Translations under genes and position numbers: made by a program
From: Mytilus trossulus
Lineage: Eukaryota; Mollusca; Bivalvia; Mytilida; Mytilidae
Length of the DNA: 64,000 nt
Reading direction: 5' to 3'
Assembly (NCBI RefSeq): GCF_036588685.1
Contig: NC_086380.1
Location: forward strand, 32,568,474-32,632,473
The notes under the pieces: model-generated
Told to the model about the DNA's origin: nothing
The model's database searches: none
Seen by the model: the letters and a program-made list of their open reading frames with translations, nothing else
Shown here: positions 1-11,665 of the stretch, in pieces
How positions within the stretch are numbered: position 1 is the first letter of the stretch
Layout of the letters: each line of letters opens with the position of its first letter

Positions 1-720
1 CTTTGGACCTTAATGCAGACCAATTTGAAAACATGACTAAAAGTTAAGAATCTACATACACAGTTAGATTTGGCATATCAAAGAACCCCAATTATTCAAT
101 TTTGATGAAATCAAACAAAGTTTAATTTTGGACCCTTTGGGCCCCTTTTTCCTAAACTGTTGGGACCAAAACTCCCAAAATCAATACCAACCTTCCTTTT
201 ATGGTCATAAACCTTGTGTTTAAATTTCATAGATTTCTATTTACTTATACTAACGTTATGGTGCGAAAACCAAGAAAAATGCTTATTTGGGTCCCTTTTT
301 GGCCCCTAATTTCTTAACTGTTGGGACCTAAACTCCCAAAATCAATACCAACCTTCCTTTTGTGGTCATAAACATTGTGTTTAAATTTCATTGACTTCTA
401 TTTATTTAAACCAAAGCTATTGTGCGAAAACCAAGAATAATGCTTATTTGGGCCCCTAATTCCTAAACTGTTGAAACCAAAACTCCCAAAATCAATCCCA
501 AGCTTTCTTTTGTGGTCATAAACCTTGTGTCAAAATTTCATAGATTTCTATTAACTTAAACTAAAGTTATAGTGCGAAAACCAAGAAAATGCTTATTTGG
601 GCCCTTTTTGGCCCCTAATTCCTAAAATGTTGGGACCAAAACTTCCAAAATCAATACCAACCTTCCTTTTATGGTCATATACCTTGTGTTAAAATTTCAT
701 AGATTTCTATTCACTTTTAC
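1..720. repeat. Tandem repeat, about 150-161 bp period
   Basis: The phrase TCAATACC (or TCAATCCC) recurs at 181, 342, 492 and 651 inside a longer conserved unit. Each unit contains runs such as TTGGGACC, CCCAAAATCAATACC and TGCGAAAACCAAGAA. Unit length varies between about 150 and 161 bp, and roughly four and a half units are visible, the first cut by the window edge. No coding capacity is evident. Confidence 0.85.
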
Positions 721-1318
721 TAAAGTTAGAGTGCGAAAACTAAAAGTATTCGGACGCCGACAACGACGCAGACGCAGACGACGCCAACGTGATAGCAATA
801 TACGACGAAAAATTTTTCAAAATTTGTGGTCGTATAAAAATGTAAAAATTAAAAGTTCAATAAAAATTGAAATTAATTTTTAAAAAGGCAACCTCAATAA
901 GGCATGCACGAGAATGTTATCTTCAAAATGTTGATGGTTTTCTGTAACTCAAGAAGAAGCTCTGTATCATATTTCGTGGAGATCGGTTTTCATTTATGGA
1001 GGATGCTATATGGGGGTCTTTCATAAAAAGTGTTGTTGCCTGAAGTAACCAAAAACCAGAAGACATATTAAGTCCATGTTTTATTAAGGGGAAACCAGGA
1101 AGTCGAATATTTGAAATGAAATCTGCAGGTGCAGAACTTCACACCCTGAAGAAAAATATGTGTAATGATGCTTGAATTCTGTGTGGCAGTTGTAGGTAAA
1201 CATGATGCATGACATCCAAATTGATCCCTATATGTGGATAGTGATAGACTTTTATGCAACTAAATAATTTGTAAGATCATTTACTAGATGTTTGGTAAAC
1301 ATCAAGAGATCTGTTTAA
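721..1318. other. Non-coding stretch with a CGACG-rich tract
   Basis: A short tract rich in CGACG and CAGACG at about 750-795 follows the tandem repeat. A similar GACGACG run sits near the end of the 51.1-kb dispersed element, so this may be a relic of a related repeat. Nothing else recognisable is seen up to the TIR at 1319. Confidence 0.4.
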
Positions 1319-1337
1319 GGTAACACGATACCGAATG

Positions 1338-3839
1338 ACGTTACGCCACGAGTTATCGTTCCTTACGTTATCGAATAACGTTCGCACACAAAGAGATTTT
1401 TGGTGACTATGTGACATTTTTAACGGAAACTTTTTCTAGGTGCAGAGTGCCAAGAGTTTTGATGCAATATGTAAGAGTTAACTTATTTGACATAGATTGC
1501 TTTATCGTTTTCCGGCAATTCTTTTGCTCATTGTTAACCTTTAAAAATGTATTACTTTACTTTTAAATATCCTGTTTCTTGAATATTTAAGCATCTGCAC
1601 AATTTAACTACATATGTTCTTATCCATAAAAGACTGAGTTTTGTCACTTTATTTTATTCTTGGTTTATTTTTGCAATAAATACTTTTTCATGATGCACGC
1701 AGTATCCCCATGAAATTTTCTTTTGAACGTAGAATTCTAATCTATAGAAACTTAGGATGATGTGTAAAAAAACAGGAATTGTACAACTATTAATTCGTGT
1801 TAAAATGGTCGTTAAAAACATCGCTCTTGCAAAATAAAAAGGTTATCTGACATCTGGATGAGAATTCGAATAGAATTAGACGATAAAAAACCAAACATTG
1901 TACAATCAAGACTTTGAAACTCATACAGAAAATAGTTTGTTAGTATGGAATGTAAAAAAGTGGTTTAAATTTGTTATTTTGCCGAAAAACTTTCCCTGTG
2001 TTCCAAGTATAAACAGTCTCTGAAATTCATTGGTCTGTAGAGAGTAAATCCGATATAGTTTCTGAAACATTTATAAATGAAGTGCTAGCTTCGTAAATAG
2101 ACCAAATCTACATGGAATAGACAGCAAATTCGGAATGAGGCCTGAGAAAGTTAACGAAGTCGAAGACTGAGAAATACAAGAGAACTTATTCGGCAAAAAT
2201 GAAATTAAAATCAATTCAGGTCCAGTTAAAGTCTGATTAAAAGCAGCCCCATGTATCCACTTGCGTATATGAACGCAAGTTGATAGTCAGGACTGGCTGT
2301 AGTCAGATTGGATCCGTGCCATTGTTTTCTTTCGAAATTTACAAGCATACGACTGACTAACTTTTTATTCAAACGACAGAAAGAGTCTTGTTCCGTAGTG
2401 AGTACAAATACATTTTATTTTTCTGACAATATACATAATTTTTATATTTTGTTTTTATTCTACGAATTACACCCCAAGGGTGACAAGGGAATAGAAATTG
2501 GCACTTGGGATTCTTTTGACCGACAGTAAAATGCTTCCAAAGTGAGGCGTCCATTTGGCTGTGCGGGATGTATCAACTTTGCAGCCACATCCGGTCAGAA
2601 TGGGGAAATTAAATCCGATGCCTCGAATAAAGAGAGTGCTATGCTCTTTGAAAATCAAAAATCTTTGCAACAACTCTTTGAGTGGTCGATCTGTATGTGG
2701 CCTGTTGCAAGATAAAGTTTCTGTCCCTATCCAATATACCCTCATTTTCAAGTGCCCTTCCAAATTTACTCAACCATAATCCCGGAACGCCTCTATTACA
2801 TAACCTACCAATTGTATTTATTATTTTGTTCTCGCCCATACATGTAACATGCATGGTCTATTTGTCACTGGACGTAAAGCCAATCAATCCTACAATTTAC
2901 AATCATCACTTGCAACTTTAGTTGTTAAAATTCAAATCATTGCCTCTATTTTTTTCTTTTAAAAAGAAATCGACAAAGTTAACGAACATTTACGCAAAAA
3001 GAAATATCTACGTTACCGCTTGCTCATTATGGAAGTGGGATAACATAAGACAAGAAAAAGTACAAGTATAGATAAAGCAAACAATTATATGGAACATTTT
3101 ATTTGTACAACACCGTACATTGACCTATGGTTTATTTTTTTAAACTGTTATTTGAATGGAGAGTTGTCTCATTGTCGGCTCACACCACATCTTCCTATAT
3201 CTACTTAACGACATCAAAACATCAAAGTATTTGTAGTATAAGTATCACACTAACATGTCAGTCTCTAGTACATATTTGTTTAAGTCTTAAAACTTTTATT
3301 CTTCGGTAGAAAATTCAAACCATAAAGAAATAAGGTTGTGCGGTAAAATTGCCAATTTATCAACTTTCCACCAAAGACAAAAATGACGGAAATGTTAGTT
3401 TGCTTACATTGCTACTTCATTTTAAAACTCCAAAAAACTATTCCATTATACGAACTAGATATTCAAATATTTTTTTGTCACCAAAATCCTAATAGGCACG
3501 TATCATCATATTGTGTCACTTGTTTTTGTTCAACCGTCAATCCCGCACTTGGTATATATACATATATAGGGTGTATACGGATAACTATTTACGTAGCACT
3601 ACAGTCTTTTTGATTCGGGTTTAAATTATGTACATGGTGTAACAACTTATATTAAAGCTGCGCATATCTTCTGGATTATCTTTATTTTTTGTTCATGACA
3701 GGTTGCTTGATTAGGCATTTTGATAGAATATAAAGGAACGCAGAGTTCAGACTCCGGCTTCCATCTCATAAATGTGGAATTTCAAGCTGGAACCTTTCTA
3801 TTTCGTTTGTTTTACTTATAAAGAATGTATGTATGTACT
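1338..3839. other. Interior of the TTAA element, no supported gene
   Basis: This is AT-rich sequence with only short, unrecognised ORFs. Around 2850-2890 and again near 4650-4690 there is a short dispersed-repeat phrase (GCATG, then TTGCCACTG-like, then ACGT). Around 3120-3210 the terminal part of the R1 repeat appears (GTTGTCTCATTG, then CACCACATCTTCCTATAT). Confidence 0.4.
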
Positions 3840-4325
3840 CGAGATTCCGCCAATCTAGACGCACCCCTTGATTGATTGCAAGGGTACAGCGGATCCATGT
3901 ACACTCCCTAAGGATTAATGGAGATGTGTCCTTTACAATATTATCCTACCACCAGAACAATCCCCACCCAACACCACCTAAGGGAGCGTGTAGGACACCG
4001 GGAAGTCTGTTATTATGGTGGAGGAAGCCGAAGTACTCGGAGAGAACCACCGGGCCACTCGGTGGAAACAGACAAACCAGAGAGATATCAGAAGATTGAT
4101 CTCCAGGTCAAAGTAGGGGACAACTTTGACCAACCGAGGCCCCCAAAGTACCCATTCTAGTTTAAACTCCGGTCTGGGTACCAGAGATGTGTGTGAGAGG
4201 GTGAAAATTCCCCTTCTGATGTACTGATATTTTTAGCACCCCGAGTGAGAATCGAACTCGGGACCTTCAGCACTGTAACCATCGGTCTTAACCACTAGAC
4301 CACGAACTCGCATATCTGATCTCAA
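3840..4325 (-). repeat. tRNA-derived SINE-like repeat
   Basis: Read on the minus strand, the block from about 4318 to 4243 has a tRNA-like head: an A-box-like GTCTAGTGGTTAAGA and a B-box-like GAGTTCGATTC, about 50 bp apart. A GC-richer body follows down to about 3840. The T-arm region forms a 6-bp stem but with an oversized loop, and no acceptor stem closes. It is therefore a SINE head and not a working tRNA gene. Confidence 0.6.
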
Positions 4326-5042
4326 GATTTGTTTTGTAAATAATTTTCCACAAATGACAAATATTTTGTGAAATGTTGCGTACAGTTTAATTGCCAATGT
4401 TTGTCTTGCTTGCTGAGCAACCAACTGACACATTTACCACACGCAGAGTACGCTATACTTATGTATTTAGCAAATTAAGAATATGATCGAGTTCTGAAAT
4501 TTTCTTTGAGTTTTATTATTTTATTTTTTAGAATGTGTATTTTTTAGGATCATAATTTTCACAACTAACAGAATGTTCAACCTTTTTTGACTGGTGCATC
4601 AAATGTGTCTTTAATAAACAACTGTTTTCAAAATTGTATTGTATCGTCCCCAACATGCATGAACTATTTGCCACTGAACGTTAAACAACCATCAAAAACC
4701 GAGCAATTATAAAACTGTTAACTGGATCAAATTTGTAAAGTACTCTTTTTCTGCATGGATGAAGCGATGACACCACCATCAGTGTCTTAAAGGATGGAGT
4801 TAAAAACTCAGTTATTCAAATGAATCACCGTCAAATTTCTCATGTTATTTCCACGTGAGCTTTACAAAAATATGAAGGTCAGATTTTTCATGATTTTAAT
4901 TAAATTTTAGAATTAAGATGTTATTTGAATAATCTTTTTTTTTAAAAATACGTGAATTTAACGTGTATCTACTTCCGGTGATTTATTCATGAACTAGTAT
5001 ATTATAAGATTTACGTGGAACCAACCAGTTCAAGCAAGTTTG

Positions 5043-5287
5043 AAATATATATAAAAAAGAAGATGTGGTATGACTGCCAATGAGACAACACTCCCAAGAG
5101 ACCTAAATGACACAAAAATTAACAACTATAGGTCATCGTACGGCCTTTAATAATGAGAAAAGCCCATACCGCATAGTCATCTATAAAAGGCCCCAAAATG
5201 ACAATGTAAAACAATTCAAACGAGAAAACTAACGGCCTTATTTATATAAAACTATGAACGAAAAACAAATATGTAACACATAAACTA
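5043..5287. repeat. R1 dispersed repeat, truncated copy
   Basis: It begins with AAAAAAGAAGATGTGGTATG and continues with family phrases such as CCAATGAGACAAC, GGTCATCGTACGGCC and AACTAACGGCCTTATTTA. This is the reverse complement of the 600-bp element bounded at 52555-53154. It breaks off near 5287. Confidence 0.75.
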
Positions 5288-6164
5288 GGTTGGTCTTCTC
5301 CGTAAAACATTCAGTATGCCTTCGGAATATACAATTAATAACCAAGAATTTCAATAACGGCCGGGAAACAGACATAAACAAACCACACCCACTGAAATAC
5401 AATATGCTCGTTTGGTGTGAAAATCAGACAATTCATTTGAGTGAAATTTCTATGAGCGGGACGAAATATTTCATATTGCATTACTAGGAAATTTACGACA
5501 CCCGACAGGGGAAATGAAAATAAAATAATCACCGTTCAGATTCCGACACATATTTTGTTTTCCATTTCTCTGAGTAGGAATAACGTTACATTCTGTATTT
5601 AATAACGTCACACGTTTTCGGCCAAATTCTAAGGGTATCAATCAACTTTGAAGTCATTTATCTCAAAAACAAGGATGGTGACATATAAGTTTCTATACGT
5701 GTATGGATTCAGTATTCAATCCTGGATATTATGTTAGTTTTTTGTTTTTCTCCGTATATCAGAACATAGCCATCCATTGGAAAATATAAAAAAGTAAGCC
5801 GAAAAATAGCCATTTTCCCTATATACCTAAGTAAATTTGTCGCCAAAATTGACGTTTTCTTATGAAAATTCCAAGAAAACAAAAATGGTGACCCCCATTT
5901 TTTATTACATATTCCGATGTAACTCGATTCAAAGAACACGTGTGCCAAAAAGTTTGGAAATCGGGAGATATGCCATTCGGTATCGTGTTACCTTAAGGTA
6001 TCACACAGTTTGATTACTATACTACTCATTGTTGGAAACTACAGATAAAGACCTTTTTACAATTATACCATACACCATTTCTTTACCAAGTTGTAAAATA
6101 TAGAAGATAATATTAACTTTACAGCTCCAAATGGTTTTACACTAACCATTTTTGGTGCCCTTTA

Positions 6165-6300
6165 CAGCTTGTTGTTTGGTGTGAGCCAAGGCTAAGTGTT
6201 GAAGATCAGACTTTGACCTATAACGGTTAACGTTTACACATTGTGACCTGTATGTAGAGTTGTTGTCTTATTGTAATTCATACCACATCAATTTTATATC
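6165..6300. repeat. R1-family repeat fragment
   Basis: The fragment runs from CCTTTACAGCTTGTTGTTTGG through GAGTTGTTGTCTTATTG to CATACCACATC. It resembles the variant of R1 at 24957-25337 in opposite orientation and is heavily diverged. Confidence 0.55.
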
Positions 6301-6339
6301 TATCAAACCAAGTACCAAAGAGACAAAATGAACTCTTCA

Positions 6340-6582
6340 TTACTTTATGATGTGGAAACAGAGCACTCAAAATACAAAACATCAAAATATTTATACAATA
6401 ACACTATCTTTCTGTGTATAAAATAAATAACAAATAACAAAATATGATGTAAAACAATGCTGTCAAAGGTCAATAATGATGTCACAGCCTACAGAAAACA
6501 TAAGCGTCTCATGATCACAATAATGGCAGTAAATTTTGGTTCCCATTGTTCGTGTTTCCTCGGTCTGTAATGCTGAGTATTT
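6340..6582 (-). other. Probable 3' UTR of LC8 copy 1
   Basis: This stretch follows the stop codon on the minus strand and shares several blocks with the corresponding stretch of the second LC8 gene at about 13270-13514, including AAAATACAAAACAT, AATATTTAT and AAATAACAAATAACAAAAT. The homology runs beyond the stop codon, so the duplication covered the 3' UTR. No clear polyadenylation signal was identified. Confidence 0.55.
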
Positions 6583-7762
<1,180 letters not shown>

Positions 7763-7861
7763 TGTTCTTGTTTGTAAACAGGTGGAGACTTTACTGTCAG
7801 ATGTAGAATGATGTATTTTACATAGCAACTCACAGATTTTGTTTTTCGTAGAAGATATCTT

Positions 7862-7962
7862 AATTTTCATTGGTCATTTTGTTTCGTTCTTGAGTCCAGT
7901 CTATCATCCCAGCATTCCGTTTAAGCGGATATCCATATTAAATTTAAATTTGTAACGGTACA
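7862..7962 (-). promoter_or_regulatory. Conserved LC8 upstream block (copy 1)
   Basis: This region upstream of the leader exon aligns with 14978-15085 upstream of the second LC8 gene. Shared pieces are an inverted CCAAT box (ATTGG at 7869-7873), TCTATC.TCCCA.CATTCC.TTTAA.CGGA, and TTTAAATT.GTAACGGTA. The adjoining introns do not align, so this block has been kept selectively or shared by conversion. It is a probable core or proximal promoter; transcription start is not mapped. Confidence 0.55.
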
Positions 7963-8668
7963 ATAAGGGATATTATCCGGTTTTCCGCCTTCAGAACTGC
8001 TACAAAACGGAAAGAAACTTTTGTTTGCATAATTAATAAACGTAGGTGAAAACTTTCAAATTAGATGGAATTTGGCCGGGTGCCCTCACGTTACCGATCC
8101 AATTTAAAATTTAAAAATAGAAGATAAGTAAACTGAGATTTTCGTCTATTTCTGAGAGTCGGCCGTACCAACAAGCCTTTCTAATAACAAATTTAGACAG
8201 GTATTTTGAGAATTAACTATCAAGATGTGAAAAGGTAGTAAACATGTTTCAAGAACGGTGATTTTTAATTTCAAGTTTGGTTAATGACAAAAAAAATCAT
8301 TGGTAGTGACTATTCACACGCGGCCGAGCTGAGACTGAGGGTCCCACTGACTGACCTAATGGGACCATCTCCAGTCATGCCAGTTCGATGATTCTCTATA
8401 TAATCAATCAAATTTTCCCTTCAGAATGGGGGTTCGGATCCCTCAGGGCGGGCGTATGACATTTTCGCCAATTATTTAAATTTTCATTCTTTGATTTTAT
8501 AAATGATTCCGATTTTATATTTGCTCCTTATTGCATTTACAGAAAAACATAGGTGAGTAAATACGGGCCATAATGATCGTGAGAAAGGTTAAGGTATCAT
8601 GGCTTATTTTTTCTACACACCTCAACCTTGAATGTCTTTGCAATGATATGTCTGCAATATTTATAGAT
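7963..8668. other. Non-coding stretch, nothing recognised
   Basis: AT-rich intergenic sequence. I see no ORF with family features, no RNA gene and no clear repeat of the types found elsewhere in the window. Confidence 0.4.
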
Positions 8669-8835
8669 GCAGGCGCGGATCCAGAGGGGGGGGGGGGGGG
8701 GGGGTTCCGGGGGGTTGGAATTACCCCCTTTTTTGGACGATCAATGCATTTGAATGGGGAAATGTAGTTGGAACTCTCCCCTTTGTCCTGGGTTAGGACC
8801 CCCTTTTTAAAATGGCTGGATCCTCCCCTGAGATG
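8669..8835. repeat. Dispersed repeat with G19 homopolymer
   Basis: The motif GGCGCGGATCCAGA starts near 8672 and runs directly into 19 consecutive G (8686-8704), then C- and G-rich short runs such as TTACCCCCTTTTTTGGACGA. The same GGCGCGGATCCAGA recurs at about 16919 in a different context, showing it is the edge of a dispersed repeat. Confidence 0.6.
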
Positions 8836-9060
8836 GAACTTTTAAGTGCTGTCCGAAATACTTTTATCAGTTACATATTTTACACGGACGTAAAATTGGA
8901 AACTTTGTACCTCTAATTTACACCCTCTTATATACCAGCGAAAGATGAACAGTGTTACGAAGTGATATGGAAAATAATTTTCGATCTCTGCCGTCAAAAA
9001 TAACTTTCGTTTGTGGCCGAGGTTATGCATATTGAGTTTGGATAAGCAATGTTATGGAAA

Positions 9061-9390
9061 GCCACAGTGAACCCCCCGATTATTATTATTTTCCCCATTA
9101 GAAATGCATTAAAAAGAATTATTCGGCGCACTTCAAATTCCCGCCCGCAAATTATCATTTTTCCCGCCCGAAGTTTTTTATCAATCCCGCCCGCAGATTA
9201 TTATCATTCCCGACCGCAAATCATTATTATTCCAGCCCGCATATTCATATTTCCCTATTCTTTTTGCGGCGGTCGCCGTTTTATTTTCACAAAGCCGACA
9301 GATTATTATTACACAAACCCCGCCTTTTTACACAAGACCGAAAGATTATTTCAACACATATGTAGAATAGATTGTTGTCGTTTTCATCTG
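9061..9390. repeat. Degenerate CCCGCCCGCA/ATTATTATT minisatellite
   Basis: Units of about 22-30 bp alternate CCCGCCCGCA-type and GATTATTATCATT-type blocks, clearest between about 9130 and 9250. The plus-strand frame reads repeatedly as SRPQII.PAR, an artefact of the repeat and not protein evidence. Confidence 0.65.
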
Positions 9391-9599
9391 GCTCAGAATT
9401 AGAGCTGGTGAAGGAAAATTAAGCCCTGTTGGGCTGAGCACAGAGTATAAAGACAAATTAAGTGACATTGGTAAATGGCTATCCCAATTGATTGACAATT
9501 CCTAACATTTGTACAACTGGCTAACGGTGGAGGTCTATGATGATCAATGAAAAAAAACACCATTCACCTGTAATTTACCTGTAATTTAACACAAACGGA

Positions 9600-9756
9600 T
9601 TGATTGATAAGTGTTTAACGCCACTTTCAGCACTATTGTGCCTCTCCGTGGCGGTCAGTTTTTATTAGTGGAAGAAGCTGAACAGAAACACCGACCTTCG
9701 TTAGTCTCGTTGCACCAGAGTTATCGTTCTTACTGTGAACAATAACTCTACATATG
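9600..9756 (-). repeat. SINE-like repeat, distal half
   Basis: It contains TTTAACGCCACTTTCAGCAC, GTGGCGGTCAGTTTTTATTA and CACCGACCTTCG. These resemble the body of a repeat whose tRNA-like head is at about 11490-11665. The 9757-11489 element separates the two halves, so the SINE appears to have been split by that insertion. Confidence 0.5.
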
Positions 9757-10116
9757 TATAACCGGAAGTTTTCCGTGTTATAGTGATGCAAAGACGGAAT
9801 ACCAATACTTTAATATTTATTAGCAAGGTCCGGACAGTACCAGACCTAAGACCTAAACTGACTACAAAATGACATACAAAAGCATATATAAAAACAGTTT
9901 CTATAGCAAAGAATTAGTGTCCAACGGATTAACTTGTCATGGTCAGAGTGATTTCCATCACGACAAACATATATTTAACAATAGAATTAATTACACACAA
10001 AGAAATATAAAAGGTTAGATAGACGGATTAACAAATTGTCACTTTAGCACTTAAAATATAATGTCTGATCTTAATTTATTTGTAATCGCAAATAGTCCAA
10101 ATCTTCCTGGTTATAT
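9757..10116 (-). repeat. 360-bp terminal direct repeat (3' LTR-like)
   Basis: This is the left copy of the terminal direct repeat and, because the ORF runs on the minus strand, the downstream one. It is the same length as the copy at 11130-11489 and almost identical to it. Confidence 0.85.
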
Positions 10117-10167
10117 TCGCCACTACTCCACCTAAACTCGGTCTCCGAGTTTGCCGAATGAATTTTG

Positions 10168-11076
10168 TTATCGTCGTGGGTATCCTCCTCCTCGCCGATG
10201 ACGTTGCTGCGAATTGCCACGCGAGCAAATTGCATAGGTCGAAAGCGCACCTCGGTTTGAATGTTTTGTATCTAGATGTTGAATCTCGTGTCTACTGTTT
10301 ACGTTCTCTTCCCTCAGTCTCTGCATTTCGTCTTCCATATCATTTAAGATGCGATTGTAGTGCATGTCAGTATTTTTAAACTCCATTGTTAAGCGTTGTC
10401 TGGCGTTGGTTAAATTACGGTTTTCCTCTTTCAAACGCACTATTTCTATTTCAAATTTTTTAGTTCCACTTGCATGTTCAGCTAACTCCCGCTCGATCGT
10501 TTGTATTAACCGAACATGTTTTAAACGTTCCAAATTTAAATTGTCCAAACTGTTCCTTAACATCACGTTTTCTTGTATTACTGTATCTAATTTAGAATTT
10601 TCACACTTCAGCACAGCGATTTCTTTGATGAAGTTTCGGTTAGACTCTTTCAACTTGTTAATGTGTTGTTTCGCGGATTCGTCCTGTATGGAGCACGTAA
10701 AAGCGGAGAGTTCCTTGTCCTCAAGTCCTTGAAACGGAAATTGAGACATTTGCTTCTTCTCAATAAACGTTCTCATACGGTCACTATCTCTCTGAATTTT
10801 GGATTTCGACTTTGATTTCTTCTTCGGGTTTGGGTTTTCACATGACTTAACGTGAAAACTACACATACGGGCAAAATGTCCATGATGTCTGCACTTGTAA
10901 CAATAAGCGTTAGCTGCATAACACCGATGGTATGTGAAAACATTCAATGTCTTACCGCAATATTTGCACAGAAAGTCCAAACAGGTATCTGCTTTTCTCA
11001 TCGGAAACGGATGTCCATTTCTGCAAGGCTGGTAATTCCAGGTTCCTTCCATAGTGTTGTTTCTGAAGGTATTCAT
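10168..11076 (-). CDS. Gag-like protein: zinc knuckle plus coiled coil (302 aa)
   Basis: A 302-residue ORF between the two terminal repeats. Residues about 37-52 contain CKYC and a later HRC, a second Cys/His cluster. A canonical retroviral-type zinc knuckle CX2CX4HX4C (CYKCRHHGHFARMC) follows. Next come a lysine/serine-rich basic stretch, a long heptad-rich coiled coil from about residue 135 to 275, and an Arg/Gly-rich tail (RRGGGYPRR). This composition fits a nucleic-acid-binding, self-associating Gag-type protein. No protease or polymerase motif exists. A domesticated gene is possible but less likely because the flanking repeats are intact. Confidence 0.7.
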   Translation of the reverse strand: MNTFRNNTMEGTWNYQPCRNGHPFPMRKADTCLDFLCKYCGKTLNVFTYHRCYAANAYCYKCRHHGHFARMCSFHVKSCENPNPKKKSKSKSKIQRDSDRMRTFIEKKQMSQFPFQGLEDKELSAFTCSIQDESAKQHINKLKESNRNFIKEIAVLKCENSKLDTVIQENVMLRNSLDNLNLERLKHVRLIQTIERELAEHASGTKKFEIEIVRLKEENRNLTNARQRLTMEFKNTDMHYNRILNDMEDEMQRLREENVNSRHEIQHLDTKHSNRGALSTYAICSRGNSQQRHRRGGGYPRR

Positions 11077-11129
11077 TTACTAGTTTGGGGGGAACTAGCT
11101 CAAGATCGTGCCCGGGTCCTCCACCAATA

Positions 11130-11489
11130 TATAACCGGAAGTTTTCCGTGTTATAGTAATGCAAAGACGGAATACCAATACTTTAATATTTATTAGCAAG
11201 GTCCGGACAGTACCAGACCTAAGACCTAAACTGACTACAAAATGACATACAAAAGCATATATAAAAACAGTTTCTATAGCAAAGAATTAGTGTCCAACGG
11301 ATTAACTTGTCATGGTCAGAGTGATTTCCATCACGACAAACATATATTTAACAATAGAATTAATTACACACAAAGAAATATAAAAGGTTAGATAGACGGA
11401 TTAACAAATTGTCACTTTAGCACTTAAAATATAATGTCTGATCTTAATTTATTTGTAATCGCAAATAGTCCAAATCTTCCTGGTTATAT
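11130..11489 (-). repeat. 360-bp terminal direct repeat (5' LTR-like)
   Basis: This is the right copy of the direct repeat and would be the promoter-bearing copy for the minus-strand ORF. The region just inside it on the minus strand (TGGTGGAGGACCCGGG) is a candidate primer-binding site, though the matching tRNA is not identified. Confidence 0.85.
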
Positions 11490-11665
11490 ATGCATATGGA
11501 GCGTATGGATAATCGACACTAACCTTCGGAGGGAAAGCTGACAATCCTAGTCAATGAAGTTTTATGTCGAGCACCTCTGCCATCTGCTTATTGCGGGATT
11601 TTAACTCACAACCTCAGTATTGACTGGGCTACTGATACAGTAGTTAACCACTAGATCACTTTTTC
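11490..11665 (-). repeat. SINE-like repeat, tRNA-like head
   Basis: On the minus strand GATCTAGTGGTTAACTACTG (A-box-like) is followed by GGTTGTGAGTTAAAATCCC (B-box-like, degenerate) and then the body with GATTGTCAGCTTTCC. It appears to continue at 9756-9600 on the far side of the inserted element. Confidence 0.5.

Larger units (their letters stand above)
1319..5992. mobile_element. TTAA-flanked element with 19-bp terminal inverted repeats
   Basis: GGTAACACGATACCGAATG at 1319-1337 is exactly repeated in inverse at 5974-5992. Both are bounded outward by TTAA (1315-1318 and 5993-5996). Perfect 19-bp inverted repeats with a TTAA target duplication are what piggyBac-type transposons leave, which suggests a 4.67-kb element or two related ends trapped in one block. 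No transposase ORF is recognisable inside; the longest ORF (2467-2763, minus) matches nothing I know. A SINE-like repeat (3840-4325) and an R1 repeat (5043-5287) lie inside, as expected for an old insertion that collected others. Confidence 0.6.
9757..11489 (-). mobile_element. Non-autonomous LTR-type element with a gag-like ORF
   Basis: Two nearly identical 360-bp direct repeats (9757-10116 and 11130-11489) flank 1013 bp that carry a single long minus-strand ORF. The repeats begin TATAACCGGAAG and end CTTCCTGGTTATAT, giving short inverted ends. On the minus strand TGGTGGAGGACCC lies 1-2 nt inside the upstream repeat, where a primer-binding site would be. No RT, integrase or protease is present. 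This matches the plan of terminal-repeat retrotransposons with GAG (TR-GAG). A clean target-site duplication is not seen, although CATATG occurs in both flanks. One visible difference between the repeats (GTGATG versus GTAATG) suggests a young insertion. Confidence 0.7.

Noticed and set aside
671-883. Arg-rich 70-aa ORF
   Set aside because: The arginines come from the CGACGACG-type tract at the end of a tandem repeat, not from a coding sequence.
2467-2763. 98-aa minus-strand ORF inside the TTAA element
   Set aside because: No family motif, overlapping ORFs of similar length on the other strand, and no transposase signature.
4243-4318. Possible tRNA gene on the minus strand
   Set aside because: A- and B-box-like motifs exist, but there is no acceptor-stem pairing and the T loop is too large; it continues into a repeat body, so it is a SINE head.
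9049-9402. 117-aa ORF with SRPQII.PAR repeats
   Set aside because: It is the reading of a GC/AT minisatellite; no other sign of coding.
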